Positions 27,534 through 36,178 are shown, numbered from the stretch's first letter. The stretch: DNA of 64,000 bases from Sphingopyxis sp. H115 (GCF_001468465.1 NZ_LNSA01000018.1:1-64000), one strand, 5' to 3'. Numbers and translations: made by a program. Notes: a model not told the origin generated them from the sequence alone.

Positions 27534-28946
27534 ATGATCCGGGGCGTGAAGGGCAGCCTGCTGGCTGCGGTGTCGCTGGCGCTCGTCGGCTGCGCGGCGA
27601 CCGGGGGCGAGGCGAAGTCGGCGGGCGATGCGCCTGCCGCACCCGCCGCGAAGCCGGCCAAGTTCGATAAGGATCCCTATCCGTCGACCTACAAGGGATA
27701 TCCGACCCGTCTGACGGTGGTGAAGGGCGTCACCATCTTCGACGGCGAGGGCGGGCGGATCGACAATGGCTCGATCGTGATGTCGAGCGGGAAGGTCACG
27801 GCGGTAGGTGGCCCCGACATGGAGCTGCCGACCGACGCCGACGTCATTGACGGCACCGGCAAATATCTCACCCCCGGCATCATCGACATCCACAGCCACC
27901 TTGGCGACTATCCCTCGCCGTCGGTCGATGCGCATTCGGACGGCAATGAGGCGACGTCGCCGACGACGCCCGAAGTGTGGTCCGAACATAGCGTGTGGCC
28001 ACAGGACCCCGGCTTCAGTCGTGCGCTGGCGAACGGCGGCGTGACCGCCCTTCAGATCCTGCCCGGTAGCGCGAATCTGATGGGCGGGCGCTCGATCACG
28101 CTCAAGAACGTTCCCTCGCGCACCGTGCAGGGGATGAAATTCCCCGGCGCACCCTATGGCCTCAAAATGGCGTGCGGCGAGAATCCGAAGCGCGTCTATG
28201 GCGGCAAGGGGCGGATGCCCTCGACCCGCATGGGCAATTTCGCGGTCAACCGCGCGACCTGGGCGAAGGCGGCAGCGTACAAGAAGAAGATGGACGACGG
28301 GAAAGCCGTCGAGCGCGACCTGGCGATGGAAACGCTCGCCGGCGTACTGGCGGGCGAGATCCTGGTGCACAATCATTGCTACCGCGCCGACGAAATGGCG
28401 CTGGTGATCGATATGTCGAAGGAATTTGGTTACAAGGTGTCGACCTTTCACCACGCGGTCGAAAGCTACAAGATCGCCGACGTCCTCGCGAAGGAAGGCA
28501 TTTGTTCGGCGATGTGGGCCGACTGGTGGGGCTTCAAGATGGAAGCCTACGACAGCGTGAACGAGAATATCCCGCTGGTCTACAATGCCGGCGCGTGCAC
28601 GATCGTCCATTCGGACGACGCGAACCAGATCCAGCGGCTGAATCAGGAAGCGGCGAAAGCGCGTGCCGCCGGGCGCCGCATCGGGATCGATGTCAGCGAC
28701 GAAATGGCGTGGACCTGGCTGTCGTATAATCCCGCCAAAGCCTTGGGTATTGCCGACCAGACGGGCAGCCTGAAACCCGGCAAGATGGCCGACGTGGTGC
28801 TGTGGAACGGCAATCCGTTCAGCGCCTATACGCGGCCCGAAAAAGTGTGGATCGACGGCGCGTTGATGTTCGACGCGAACGATCCGAAACGGCGTCCGGT
28901 GAGCGATTTCGAACTGGGTCAGCCGGGTGAAGGAGACGTGAAATGA
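27534..28946 (+). CDS. Exported amidohydrolase lipoprotein (metal site intact)
   Basis: 470 residues. A lipoprotein signal (AVSLALVGCAATGG, lipobox LVGC) places it outside the cytoplasm. The amidohydrolase core begins with GKYLTPGIIDIHSHLGDYPS, giving the first metal ligands HxH, and continues with VHNHCYRADEM (third ligand region) and STFHHAVESYKI. The C-terminal GSLKPGKMADVVLWNGNP is the usual closing strand. Substrate may be a cyclic amide or dipeptide. It overlaps the next gene by ATGA and follows the POT transporter by three bases. Confidence 0.88.
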   Translation: MIRGVKGSLLAAVSLALVGCAATGGEAKSAGDAPAAPAAKPAKFDKDPYPSTYKGYPTRLTVVKGVTIFDGEGGRIDNGSIVMSSGKVTAVGGPDMELPTDADVIDGTGKYLTPGIIDIHSHLGDYPSPSVDAHSDGNEATSPTTPEVWSEHSVWPQDPGFSRALANGGVTALQILPGSANLMGGRSITLKNVPSRTVQGMKFPGAPYGLKMACGENPKRVYGGKGRMPSTRMGNFAVNRATWAKAAAYKKKMDDGKAVERDLAMETLAGVLAGEILVHNHCYRADEMALVIDMSKEFGYKVSTFHHAVESYKIADVLAKEGICSAMWADWWGFKMEAYDSVNENIPLVYNAGACTIVHSDDANQIQRLNQEAAKARAAGRRIGIDVSDEMAWTWLSYNPAKALGIADQTGSLKPGKMADVVLWNGNPFSAYTRPEKVWIDGALMFDANDPKRRPVSDFELGQPGEGDVK

Positions 28947-30244
28947 TGCGCGCGCTTCTTCTTTCCGCCGCCGCCATGATCGCACTTCCCGCAGCGGCGC
29001 AGGATGTGGCGATCGTCAATGCCAAGCTGGTCATCGGCGACGGCAGCGCGCCGGTTGAGGGCGGCACCGTCGTCGTGCGCGGCGGCAAAATTGTCGCGGC
29101 GGGCGCGGGCGTTGCGGTGCCCGCGGGCATCGAGCGTGTCGATGCGGAGGGCAAATATGTCACCCCGGGGATCGTCGCGGCGTTCAGCCGCGTCGGGCTG
29201 ACCGAGGTCGACGCGGTCAGCGGAACCAACGATCGCTCGGCGCCGCGCACGCGCTTTTCGGCGGGGCTCGACATCGCGCCCGCGCTGAACCCGATGGGCT
29301 CGCCCGTCGCGGTGAACCGCGCGTCGGGCGTGACGCGCGCGATCGTCGCGCCGGGCGGCAGCAGCAATTTGTTCGCCGGGCAGGGCGCGGTGGTCGACCT
29401 CGCCGACGACATGGACATGGTGACCAAGCCGCGCGCGCTGCAATATGTCGCGTTCGGGGAGGATGGCGCGTCGAAGGCCGGGGGCAGCCGTGCGGCGACC
29501 TTCCTGCTCTTCCGCGAACAATTGCTCGCGGCGCGCAGCTATGCGCGGAACCCCGCGACGCTGGCCGAATGGGGCAACGATGCGATGCTCCAGCGCGCCG
29601 ACGCCGAGGCGCTGGTGCGCGTGATCGACGGCACGACGCCTTTGTTCGTCCGCGTCGATCGCGCCGCCGACATCGTCAATGTGCTGAAGCTCAGGCAAGA
29701 GTTCCCGGCGCTGAAGCTGGTGCTGGTCGGCGTGACCGACGGCTGGCTCGTCGCGCACGAGATTGCCGCGGCGAAGGTGCCGGTGCTCGTCTCGCCGCTC
29801 AGCGATCTGCCCGACAGCTTCGAGCGGCTGGCGGCGACGCAGTCGAACGCGGGGCGGCTCAAGGCCGCGGGCGTCGAGGTGTCGGTCGGTGTGTTCGACG
29901 ACGATGACGCGCACAAGATGGGCTATGCGACGCAATATGCAGGCAATCTTGTCGGGCTGGCGCGCGTCCCGGGCGCGAGCGGAATGACCTGGGATCAGGC
30001 CTTCGCCGCGATCAGCAGCGTGCCCGCACGCGCGGTCGGCATGGAAGGCAGCATCGGGTCGCTGCGTCCGGGCCGCGCCGGCGACGTCGTGATCTGGGAC
30101 AATGATCCGCTAGAGCTTGGCAGCCGCCCGACCGCCATCTGGATCGACGGCAAGGCGCAATCGCTCACGACTCGCCAGGACCGCCTGCGCGATCGTTACC
30201 GGACCCCGCAGGAAGGGACGCTGCCCAAGGCTTACGACCGCTAG
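28943..30244 (+). CDS. Exported amidohydrolase-like protein with missing metal ligands
   Basis: 433 residues with a signal peptide (ALLLSAAAMIALPAAAQD). The fold signs are there at both ends: GKYVTPGIVAAFSRVGL where active members have DxHxH, and IGSLRPGRAGDVVIWDNDP at the C-terminus. The HxH pair is replaced by AFS, and I see no replacement histidines at the beta-5 and beta-6 positions, so the protein is probably not a standard metal hydrolase. It is translationally coupled (ATGA) to the intact amidohydrolase, which suggests a partner or regulatory subunit. Confidence 0.8.
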   Translation: MMRALLLSAAAMIALPAAAQDVAIVNAKLVIGDGSAPVEGGTVVVRGGKIVAAGAGVAVPAGIERVDAEGKYVTPGIVAAFSRVGLTEVDAVSGTNDRSAPRTRFSAGLDIAPALNPMGSPVAVNRASGVTRAIVAPGGSSNLFAGQGAVVDLADDMDMVTKPRALQYVAFGEDGASKAGGSRAATFLLFREQLLAARSYARNPATLAEWGNDAMLQRADAEALVRVIDGTTPLFVRVDRAADIVNVLKLRQEFPALKLVLVGVTDGWLVAHEIAAAKVPVLVSPLSDLPDSFERLAATQSNAGRLKAAGVEVSVGVFDDDDAHKMGYATQYAGNLVGLARVPGASGMTWDQAFAAISSVPARAVGMEGSIGSLRPGRAGDVVIWDNDPLELGSRPTAIWIDGKAQSLTTRQDRLRDRYRTPQEGTLPKAYDR

Positions 30245-30380
30245 CGACGGGCAGGCTCGGCGGCGCCTGCCTCGTCTCCACCTCTATGTTGACACTGTTA
30301 TCTTTGTAGCGGATGGTGCCGGCATGAGGCCGCGAGTCGCCTGCCGCCGGCGGGATCACCGGGGCCGGGAAGGATGGACC

Positions 30381-31079
30381 ATGCAACCGATATCGCTCTT
30401 GGTCGTCACCGGCGTGCTGTTCGTCGGTTCGCACCTCTTGCTGTCGCACCCCCTGCGCGCGGGGCTTGCGGGGCGGCTGGGCGAGCGGGGGTTCCAGATC
30501 GTCTACTCGATCGTCGCGATCGCAACGCTGATCATGGTGGTGCAGGCGTGGCGCGGGATGCCGCCCGAACCCCCGTTGTGGGCGGTCGGCGACGGCCTTT
30601 GGACGGTCGCGTCGCTGCTTGTGCTTTTTGCGAGCATCTTGTTCATGGGATCGCTCATCGGTAATCCGGCGCTGCCCGCACCGGGCGCCGAAAAGGCCGC
30701 CGGGGCGCCGCCGCGCGGCGTATTCGCGATCACGCGGCACCCGATGATGTGGGGCTTTACGCTCTGGGCGGTGGCGCATGCGATGGTGATGCCGACGCCG
30801 GGCCAGATCATATTGTCGGCGATCATCGCCTTTCTCGCGCTCGTCGGGTCGGCGGGGCAGGATACGAAAAAGGCGCGTTTGATGGGCGATGCCTGGCGCG
30901 GCTGGGCGGCGCGCACGAGCTTCATTCCCTATGCGCGGCAGGTTTCGGGCCAATCGCCGTGGGGCGACGCGATCCCGCGTCCGCATGCCCTCTTGGGCGG
31001 AATAGTGCTTTGGATTGCCGCGACCTGGGCGCATGGTGCGCTTGGTTACATGGTCGCCGGCATCTGGCGCTGGGTCTGA
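30381..31079 (+). CDS. NnrU-family integral membrane protein
   Basis: 232 residues with about six membrane segments. The conserved segments FVGSHLLLSHPLRAGLAGRLGERGF and ITRHPMMWGFTLWAVAH, containing the RHP histidine, match the NnrU family, which is linked to nitric oxide reduction in some bacteria but is common in sphingomonads without denitrification. The start ATG 30381 follows GGAAGGA. No nor or nir genes are in the window. It is followed after ten bases by the DUF1003 gene. Confidence 0.88.
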   Translation: MQPISLLVVTGVLFVGSHLLLSHPLRAGLAGRLGERGFQIVYSIVAIATLIMVVQAWRGMPPEPPLWAVGDGLWTVASLLVLFASILFMGSLIGNPALPAPGAEKAAGAPPRGVFAITRHPMMWGFTLWAVAHAMVMPTPGQIILSAIIAFLALVGSAGQDTKKARLMGDAWRGWAARTSFIPYARQVSGQSPWGDAIPRPHALLGGIVLWIAATWAHGALGYMVAGIWRWV

Positions 31080-31089
31080 TAGGAGCCCG

Positions 31090-31626
31090 ATGAACGCGGT
31101 CACGCATCTCAACGATCTGTCCTTGCGGTTGCTGGGCCGCGCGTTCGACCAGCTCGATGCCGAAGAACGGCGCGTCGTTGAAGCGATCGCCGCGCGTGCG
31201 CCGAGCAGCCGCGACGCCGCCGATATCGAGGACGCGCAGGCCAGCTATGGCGACCGGCTGGCCGACAAGGTCGCGGCGGTCGGCGGATCGTGGGGGTTCA
31301 TCATCGTCTTTTCGCTGGTGCTGCTCGGCTGGATGCTGCTCAATTCCGAGGTGCTCGAACGCTGGGGGCTGGCGTTCGATCCTTATCCCTTCATCTTCCT
31401 CAATCTGATGCTCTCCACGCTCGCCGCGGTGCAGGCACCAATTATTATGATGAGCCAGAACCGGCAGTCCGCGAAGGACCGGCTGACCGCGAGCGTCGAT
31501 TACGAGATCAATCTGCGCGCCGAGCTGGAAATCATGCGGCTGCACGAAAAGCTCGACCAGATGCGCGTGAACGATCTGGCGGCCAAGGTCGACGAATTGT
31601 GCGCGCGGATGGAAGCCAAGGGCTGA
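31090..31626 (+). CDS. DUF1003 membrane protein
   Basis: 178 residues. Two adjacent membrane segments (about 73-92 and 101-122) carry the DUF1003 core: DRLADKVAAVGGSWGFI, FDPYPFIFLNLMLSTLAAVQAPIIMMSQNRQ. A coiled, charged C-terminal tail follows (about 130-178). AGGAG at 31081-31085 sets the start. The family's role is unknown. It is co-directional with nnrU and likely in the same transcript. Confidence 0.9.
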   Translation: MNAVTHLNDLSLRLLGRAFDQLDAEERRVVEAIAARAPSSRDAADIEDAQASYGDRLADKVAAVGGSWGFIIVFSLVLLGWMLLNSEVLERWGLAFDPYPFIFLNLMLSTLAAVQAPIIMMSQNRQSAKDRLTASVDYEINLRAELEIMRLHEKLDQMRVNDLAAKVDELCARMEAKG

Positions 31627-31677
31627 CGCCGCAAAAAAGGTCGGTTTGGGGGCGGGAAGCAGACGTCATTCTCGTGC

Positions 31678-32520
31678 TCATTTCAGTTCGGGATGAGGAG
31701 CCATCCAGAGCTTTTCATGAGGAAAAGGAAAGCGGATGGAAGCCGCCCATTTTTCATCGTCTATTTCGACGGCGCCTTTTTCCTTCCGGCGCTTTAGGAA
31801 TGCGCGCAACTCGGCAAGTTGGAGCGACGGCATAAATATACTGAACGAGTCGCCTCGTCTAATCGTCTTTGGATCGCTGAGACCGGGCCATTCCGGTGGC
31901 CATCTCACCGACAGACCGGGTGCATTCTTATATGGCCAGATCATCACTTCAATGTTTTTAGGTAGCCAAGCGCGGCTTTTGGGGTGTTGGAATTGGGTCA
32001 GCATATCGTAGGCAGCGGTGACTTCCTTCGGTATCTTCGCCCGGACATTGCTGTCCTTAAGCGAGCCATACACAGAAACGAATACCGGCCTCTCAGCCCG
32101 ATAGACGAGCAAATCTTGGGTGGGTTGATCCGTTGCGTTCTCGGCCTCAAAACGTCCGTAAAACCGCGAGAGGGCCGGAAGATTAAGTCGATCGAGAAAA
32201 TACTTCAGTTCTTGGTCGGTTAAGCGCGTAGCCGTGAAGCCGTTCGCAGCTTTCTGGATTACAGTTCCCTCCTCATAGAGTGCGAACGTCGGGGAGTCCG
32301 ACCCAATCACCGCCGCCCATGGGTCGCGATCAAGCAAAATCACGAGTGGGCTGGGCACATCGGACCTTCGGGCTGCGGCAAGCGTAATCGGTCGTTCGAA
32401 GAACGAGACTTGATCTGGTTGGGGGAGGATTGTCTTCTGCTCGACCTTGGGCTCGGCGGCGGTGGAGCCGCCGACAAAACACATGAGCGTAAGCTGCAAT
32501 ATCATGCGGGTAGCGCCCAT
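31678..32520 (-). CDS. Exported hypothetical protein, low GC
   Basis: 280 residues with a hydrophobic N-terminus (TRMILQLTLMCFVGGSTAAEP) that reads as a signal peptide. No family is recognised. The body mixes charged and aromatic residues and ends in WMAPHPELK. Base composition is clearly lower in GC than the neighbours, so recent acquisition is likely. I prefer ATG 32520 over the in-frame GTG 32529 because AAGAAGG lies about ten bases upstream of the ATG and touches the GTG. It converges on the DUF1003 gene. Confidence 0.6.
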   Translation of the reverse strand: MGATRMILQLTLMCFVGGSTAAEPKVEQKTILPQPDQVSFFERPITLAAARRSDVPSPLVILLDRDPWAAVIGSDSPTFALYEEGTVIQKAANGFTATRLTDQELKYFLDRLNLPALSRFYGRFEAENATDQPTQDLLVYRAERPVFVSVYGSLKDSNVRAKIPKEVTAAYDMLTQFQHPKSRAWLPKNIEVMIWPYKNAPGLSVRWPPEWPGLSDPKTIRRGDSFSIFMPSLQLAELRAFLKRRKEKGAVEIDDEKWAASIRFPFPHEKLWMAPHPELK

Positions 32521-32618
32521 TCCTTGCACCTTCTTATTCTATCGGCCTTGCCAACCGGAATGTTGTCGCAACCTCCGCCATCGAAGGAAGCCCGCTGGTC
32601 TGACGCAGCTTCCTGCCG

Positions 32619-33065
32619 CTATTCGGCCGCCTCGTCCTTTTCGAACAGGGGCTCCATCTTGATCGGGTCGGCCAGCGTGATGCGGTCGAGGATCGCCGCG
32701 GTGTCGTCGCGGACCTTCAGCATCAGGCTGCGCATCCGGCATTCGATTTCGGGCAGGCAATTCTTGCATTGTTCGTGCGCGTTGCGCGCCGCACAGGGAA
32801 CGAGCGCAAGCGAGCCGCGCGTCAGCCGGACGAGGTCGCCATAGCTGATATCGACCGGCGGCAGGGCCAGCTGGTATCCGCCGTCGCGCCCGCGCTGCGA
32901 GATGAGCAGACCCTCACGCGCCATTTCGGACAGGATGACGGTCAGGAATTTGGGCGGGATATTCTGCGCCTCCGCAATGTCCGCCAGCTGCACCTGCCCC
33001 TTGCCCCAATGGTCGGCAAGGTGCTGGAACGCGCGGATCGTATAGCGGGTCTTTTGCGAGAGCAT
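32619..33065 (-). CDS. Rrf2-family regulator with four cysteines
   Basis: 148 residues. The winged HTH is clear (TRYTIRAFQHLADHWGKGQV, IPPKFLTVILSEMAREGLL, GRDGGYQLA). The C-terminal half has cysteines 91, 100, 103 and 109 (PCAARNAHEQCKNCLPEIEC), a pattern like IscR/NsrR-type proteins that bind an iron-sulfur cluster or sense redox or NO. It is divergent from a small exported protein gene. Because isc and nsr genes are absent here, the ligand and targets stay open. Confidence 0.9.
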   Translation of the reverse strand: MLSQKTRYTIRAFQHLADHWGKGQVQLADIAEAQNIPPKFLTVILSEMAREGLLISQRGRDGGYQLALPPVDISYGDLVRLTRGSLALVPCAARNAHEQCKNCLPEIECRMRSLMLKVRDDTAAILDRITLADPIKMEPLFEKDEAAE

Positions 33066-33128
33066 GGCGGCGTTACTGTGACATATTCGGTGTTAATTCA
33101 ACCTGTCTGGATGACATAAGTTGCAAGG

Positions 33129-33170
33129 TTGATGAAAATCACAGCGGGTGGCATGAAAAGCGCCTATAAA
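33129..33170 (+). promoter_or_regulatory. FNR/FixK-like box and -10 element before the surface-protein gene
   Basis: TTGATGAAAATCAC (33129-33142) matches the FNR/FixK box TTGAT-N4-ATCAA in nine of ten defined bases. TATAAA (33165-33170) lies downstream where a -10 is expected, which would put the transcription start near 33177 and the box centre near -41.5, the class II activator position. This is a direct sequence match with inferred function. Confidence 0.45.
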
Positions 33171-33213
33171 AGGTCGCACGATGGCCCGGCACCGGGCGCC
33201 ACGAGGGTGGATT

Positions 33214-33774
33214 ATGATGCGTAAAATATGGGCGACCCCGGCCGTTCTTGCGGCCTGCCTGCTGACCGTCGCACCGGCGCAGGCGCAGTTCGGCAGTCTG
33301 CTGCGCAAGGTGACGACGCCTGCGCCCAAACCGAGCGAAGAGGGCAACGGCGGCTGTCCCAAGGGTAAGAAGGGCAATAGCATCGGCCGCAACATCCTCG
33401 GCAATGTGCTCAACGACGCGGTCGGCGATGCGGCGAGCAAGGCCGGTGTCTATTCCTATGTGCCGATTGCAGAGGTGAGCGGGACGCTGACCGACGCGAT
33501 TGCCTGCCGCCTCGATCCCGGCGAGCAGGTGCAGGCGGCGGCAGCGACCGAGGAGGTGACGCGCGGCGAAGAGGTCGGCGCGACCGCGAACTGGACGAGC
33601 GCGACGCGCGAGAATGTTAGTGGATCGTCGACTGTCGTGGCGCGCAACGACGAGGCGGGCGGCCGGCGCTGTATGAGTGTTACCGACTTCATCATCGTCG
33701 AAGGCGAGGAAACGCGGGTCACCAAGCGCATGTGCAAGGAACCCGGCCAGGCGCGATATGTGGTTGCGGCATGA
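33214..33774 (+). CDS. Exported protein resembling rickettsial-type surface antigens
   Basis: 186 residues with a signal peptide ending APAQAQF. The C-terminal third (NWTSATRENVSGSSTVV, GRRCMSVTDFIIVEGEETRV, MCKEPG) resembles the beta-strand domain found at the end of 17-kDa surface antigen and RT0821-like proteins. The central part is glycine- and alanine-rich but lacks a convincing glycine zipper. GAGGGTGG precedes tandem ATGs at 33214 and 33217. It overlaps the next gene by ATGA, so the two are coupled. Function is unknown. Confidence 0.6.
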   Translation: MMRKIWATPAVLAACLLTVAPAQAQFGSLLRKVTTPAPKPSEEGNGGCPKGKKGNSIGRNILGNVLNDAVGDAASKAGVYSYVPIAEVSGTLTDAIACRLDPGEQVQAAAATEEVTRGEEVGATANWTSATRENVSGSSTVVARNDEAGGRRCMSVTDFIIVEGEETRVTKRMCKEPGQARYVVAA

Positions 33775-34478
33775 AGCCGTTCGCGCGTCTTTCGATCGCC
33801 GCCGCCGCGCTGCTTGCGATCGGCGCTACGCCGGCAAAGGATCCGATCAATCCGACTTGCCCGCTCAACCCCGGCTGGTCGACCAATCCGCAGATGCAAT
33901 TCACCTATTTCGAGCAGGGCGGGTGGAAAATCATCAAGGGGGAAGGGCGCATCGACAAGGATGTCGTGCCCCGGCTGAAGGCCGCGCTCGCGAAGCATCC
34001 CGACCTCGATGAAATATGGCTGAGCTCGCCAGGCGGCGATGCGCGCGCAGGCAATGAAGCGGGGCGGTTGATCCGCGACACGCTGGACGTCGTCACGCGC
34101 ATCCCTTCGGGTTGGGCCTGTTACAGCGCGTGTAACTTCATGTTCATGGGCGGGCGGTCGCGCACCATCGATCCCGGCGGGGAGTTTATCGTGCATATGT
34201 TCACCCGCACCGGCGACAGGAGCACGATCGATTACAGCGTCGCCATGGGTACCGATGCGACGACCGAGCTGATCGGCGAGATTGAGCAGGATGCGGCGCA
34301 GCTCGCAAGTGAGGACAATGATTTCATGATCCGCATGTTCCTGTCGCGTGAGCTGCTTACCGACATCATGTACAAGCAGAAGGCGGTGAAAGGCAGCGGT
34401 CCCGACAAGTCGACGCGGCGCTGCCTGACGCTGGACGAAGCCCGCAAATATGGCGTCATGAACGCCGAGTTCGAGTAG
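33771..34478 (+). CDS. Exported ClpP/crotonase-fold protein
   Basis: 235 residues with an N-terminal signal segment (ARLSIAAAALLAIGATPA). The core pattern fits ClpP-like serine peptidase folds: IWLSSPGGDARAGNEAGRLI (strand and oxyanion loop) and CYSACNFMFMGGRSR, whose YSAC serine is in the usual nucleophile place. A histidine (EFIVHMF) follows about 30 residues later. Similar exported ClpP-like proteins are known in proteobacteria without a defined substrate. It begins inside the previous stop (ATGA). Catalysis is inferred. Confidence 0.75.
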   Translation: MKPFARLSIAAAALLAIGATPAKDPINPTCPLNPGWSTNPQMQFTYFEQGGWKIIKGEGRIDKDVVPRLKAALAKHPDLDEIWLSSPGGDARAGNEAGRLIRDTLDVVTRIPSGWACYSACNFMFMGGRSRTIDPGGEFIVHMFTRTGDRSTIDYSVAMGTDATTELIGEIEQDAAQLASEDNDFMIRMFLSRELLTDIMYKQKAVKGSGPDKSTRRCLTLDEARKYGVMNAEFE

Positions 34479-34566
34479 GCGCCGCAGGGCCGTCGGGGTT
34501 CGATCGCCGGACAGTTGCAAACAGCAACGAATGACGTAGACTGGTCGCCAACAAGGAGAGGCTGCC

Positions 34567-35169
34567 ATGAACGACATGACGCACGAGCATGCGACCTTCC
34601 GGTCGATGATCGACGGGACGCAGGAAGACTGGGACATTATCGCGCGCGAGCAAAAGGAGTTCGCGCCCAACAATGGCAAGCGCATCCTAGAGCATCTGAA
34701 GCTGCTCGGTGGCGATTATGGCGGCTTCCCGGTCGACCGGCTCGAACATTGCCTGCAGACCGCAACGCGCGCGCACCGCGACGGCCGCGACGAGGAATAT
34801 GTCGTGATGGCGCTGCTCCACGACATCGGCGACACGCTCGGCGCGTTCAATCATCCCGATGTCGCAGCCGCGATCCTCAAGCCTTTCCTGTCAGAAGAAA
34901 ATCTGTGGATCGTCCAGCATCACGGCATCTTCCAAGGGCATTATTTCTTTCATTATCTCGGGCTCGATCGCGACATGCGCGATCAGTTCAAGGACAGCCC
35001 GCATTATGCGGCGTGCGCCGAATTCTGCGAGAAATATGACGCGCCGGCGTTCGATCCCGATTATGACAGCGAGCCGCTGGAATTCTTCGAGCCGATGGTG
35101 ATGCGGCTCTGCTCCTATCCGCGCACGAGCATCTACAAGAAGGTGATGGTCGAGGAAGCGGCCGAATAA
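34567..35169 (+). CDS. HD-domain protein (PhnZ/MIOX-like)
   Basis: 200 residues. The metal-binding HD set is visible: H61 in LEHCLQTA, H85-D86 in MALLHDIGD, H118-H119 in WIVQHHGIFQ, and a later aspartate around 158. The pattern, with a spaced HD core and LEH at the start, resembles PhnZ and inositol oxygenase-like di-iron proteins more than nucleotide phosphohydrolases. Either activity is possible. AAGGAGAGG at 34553-34561 supports ATG 34567. A sphingomonad-type inverted repeat follows the stop. Confidence 0.8.
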   Translation: MNDMTHEHATFRSMIDGTQEDWDIIAREQKEFAPNNGKRILEHLKLLGGDYGGFPVDRLEHCLQTATRAHRDGRDEEYVVMALLHDIGDTLGAFNHPDVAAAILKPFLSEENLWIVQHHGIFQGHYFFHYLGLDRDMRDQFKDSPHYAACAEFCEKYDAPAFDPDYDSEPLEFFEPMVMRLCSYPRTSIYKKVMVEEAAE

Positions 35170-35170
35170 G

Positions 35171-35243
35171 GATCGTGGCCCCCGCCGAAAGCCGGGGCCC
35201 ATTCACGGTTGGTTGCGGGACCCGGCTTTCGCCGGGGATCACA
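35171..35243. repeat. Inverted repeat (REP-like) after the HD-domain gene
   Basis: Two arms of about 26 bases, containing CCCGCCGAAAGCCGGG (near 35181-35196) and CCCGGCTTTCGCCGGG (near 35221-35236), pair with one mismatch around a loop of about 17 bases. GAAAGCCGGGG-type arms flanked by GTGGCCC/GATCAC are frequent between genes in sphingomonads, so this is probably a dispersed repeat that doubles as a terminator between the converging HD and crotonase genes. Confidence 0.6.
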
Positions 35244-35247
35244 ATGC

Positions 35248-36051
35248 TTACATCCCCTTGAACCCGGTCTTGCGCTTTTGCTGGAACGCCATGATGCCCT
35301 CCATCGCATCGGCGGTGCCGCCCGCGATGAACTGGCCCTTGGCTTCGGCATCGAGCGTCGTCGCGAAATCCTGCGTCAGCCCGTCGCGCAGAATCTTGCG
35401 CATCGTGCCGAGCGCGATCGTCGGCCCGTTCGCGAGCCGCGCCGCCAGCGCCTTCGCTTCGGCCATCAGGTCGGCATCGTCGACGCTCTTGTAGATCATG
35501 CCCCAGTCGGCGGCCTGATCGGCCGAAATCTTCTCGCCCAGCATCATCATCTGCAATGCGCGCGGCACGCCGACCAGTCGCGGCAGCAACCACGACGAGC
35601 CGCCGTCGGGGACGAGGCCGATGTTGACGAAAGCCTGCAGGAAATAGGCGCTCTTGCCCGCGATAGTGAAATCGCCGGACAGCGCAAAGCTGCACCCCAC
35701 GCCCGCCGCGGGGCCGTTGACCGCGACGACGACGGGGATGTCGAGATTGGCGAGCGCGAGCAGCATCGGGTTGTAATGGCCACGCAGTGCATTGCGGCTC
35801 CGCGCGCCGCCGCTGACCGCACCGCCCGCCGAGCGATCGCCCGCAAGGTCGGCTCCCGAACAGAAGCCGCGGCCTTCGCCGGTGATCAGCAGCGCGCGCG
35901 CGCCAAGGCCCGGCAGATGATCGAGCGCTTCGCGGATATCGTCCGCCATTGCGGGCGGCATCGAATTGAGCCGGTCGGGACGATTGAGCGTGATCGTCGC
36001 AACATTATCGGTGATGTCGAGCTTGATCGTGTCGAAGGTCGGAAGGGTCAT
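35248..36051 (-). CDS. Enoyl-CoA hydratase/isomerase, PaaG-like
   Basis: 267 residues. Crotonase segments are GRGFCSGADLAG and VNGPAAGVGCSFALSGDF. The active-site region NIGLVPDGGSSWLLPRLVG has aspartate where hydratases have glutamate, a feature of PaaG-type isomerases of phenylacetate breakdown and related beta-oxidation isomerases. No other paa genes are nearby. ATG 36051 begins the conserved domain, with GAGAGGA about ten bases upstream; the open frame further upstream is unsupported. Confidence 0.85.
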   Translation of the reverse strand: MTLPTFDTIKLDITDNVATITLNRPDRLNSMPPAMADDIREALDHLPGLGARALLITGEGRGFCSGADLAGDRSAGGAVSGGARSRNALRGHYNPMLLALANLDIPVVVAVNGPAAGVGCSFALSGDFTIAGKSAYFLQAFVNIGLVPDGGSSWLLPRLVGVPRALQMMMLGEKISADQAADWGMIYKSVDDADLMAEAKALAARLANGPTIALGTMRKILRDGLTQDFATTLDAEAKGQFIAGGTADAMEGIMAFQQKRKTGFKGM

Positions 36052-36178
36052 GGGGAAGAATCCTCTCGCGGCTGCTTTACCTTTACGTTCACGTAAAGTT
36101 GTGACCGATTCGCGAGGCGAGCGCAAGGGGGAAGGGGGGCGGTCCCCGCTCCGCAGCCGTCCCGGTGGCTTTGCCGGT

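Noticed and set aside
26232..28985. A 917-codon minus-strand frame over the transporter and amidohydrolase
   Set aside because: Composition is arginine/histidine-rich shadow coding; the plus-strand proteins have clear families.
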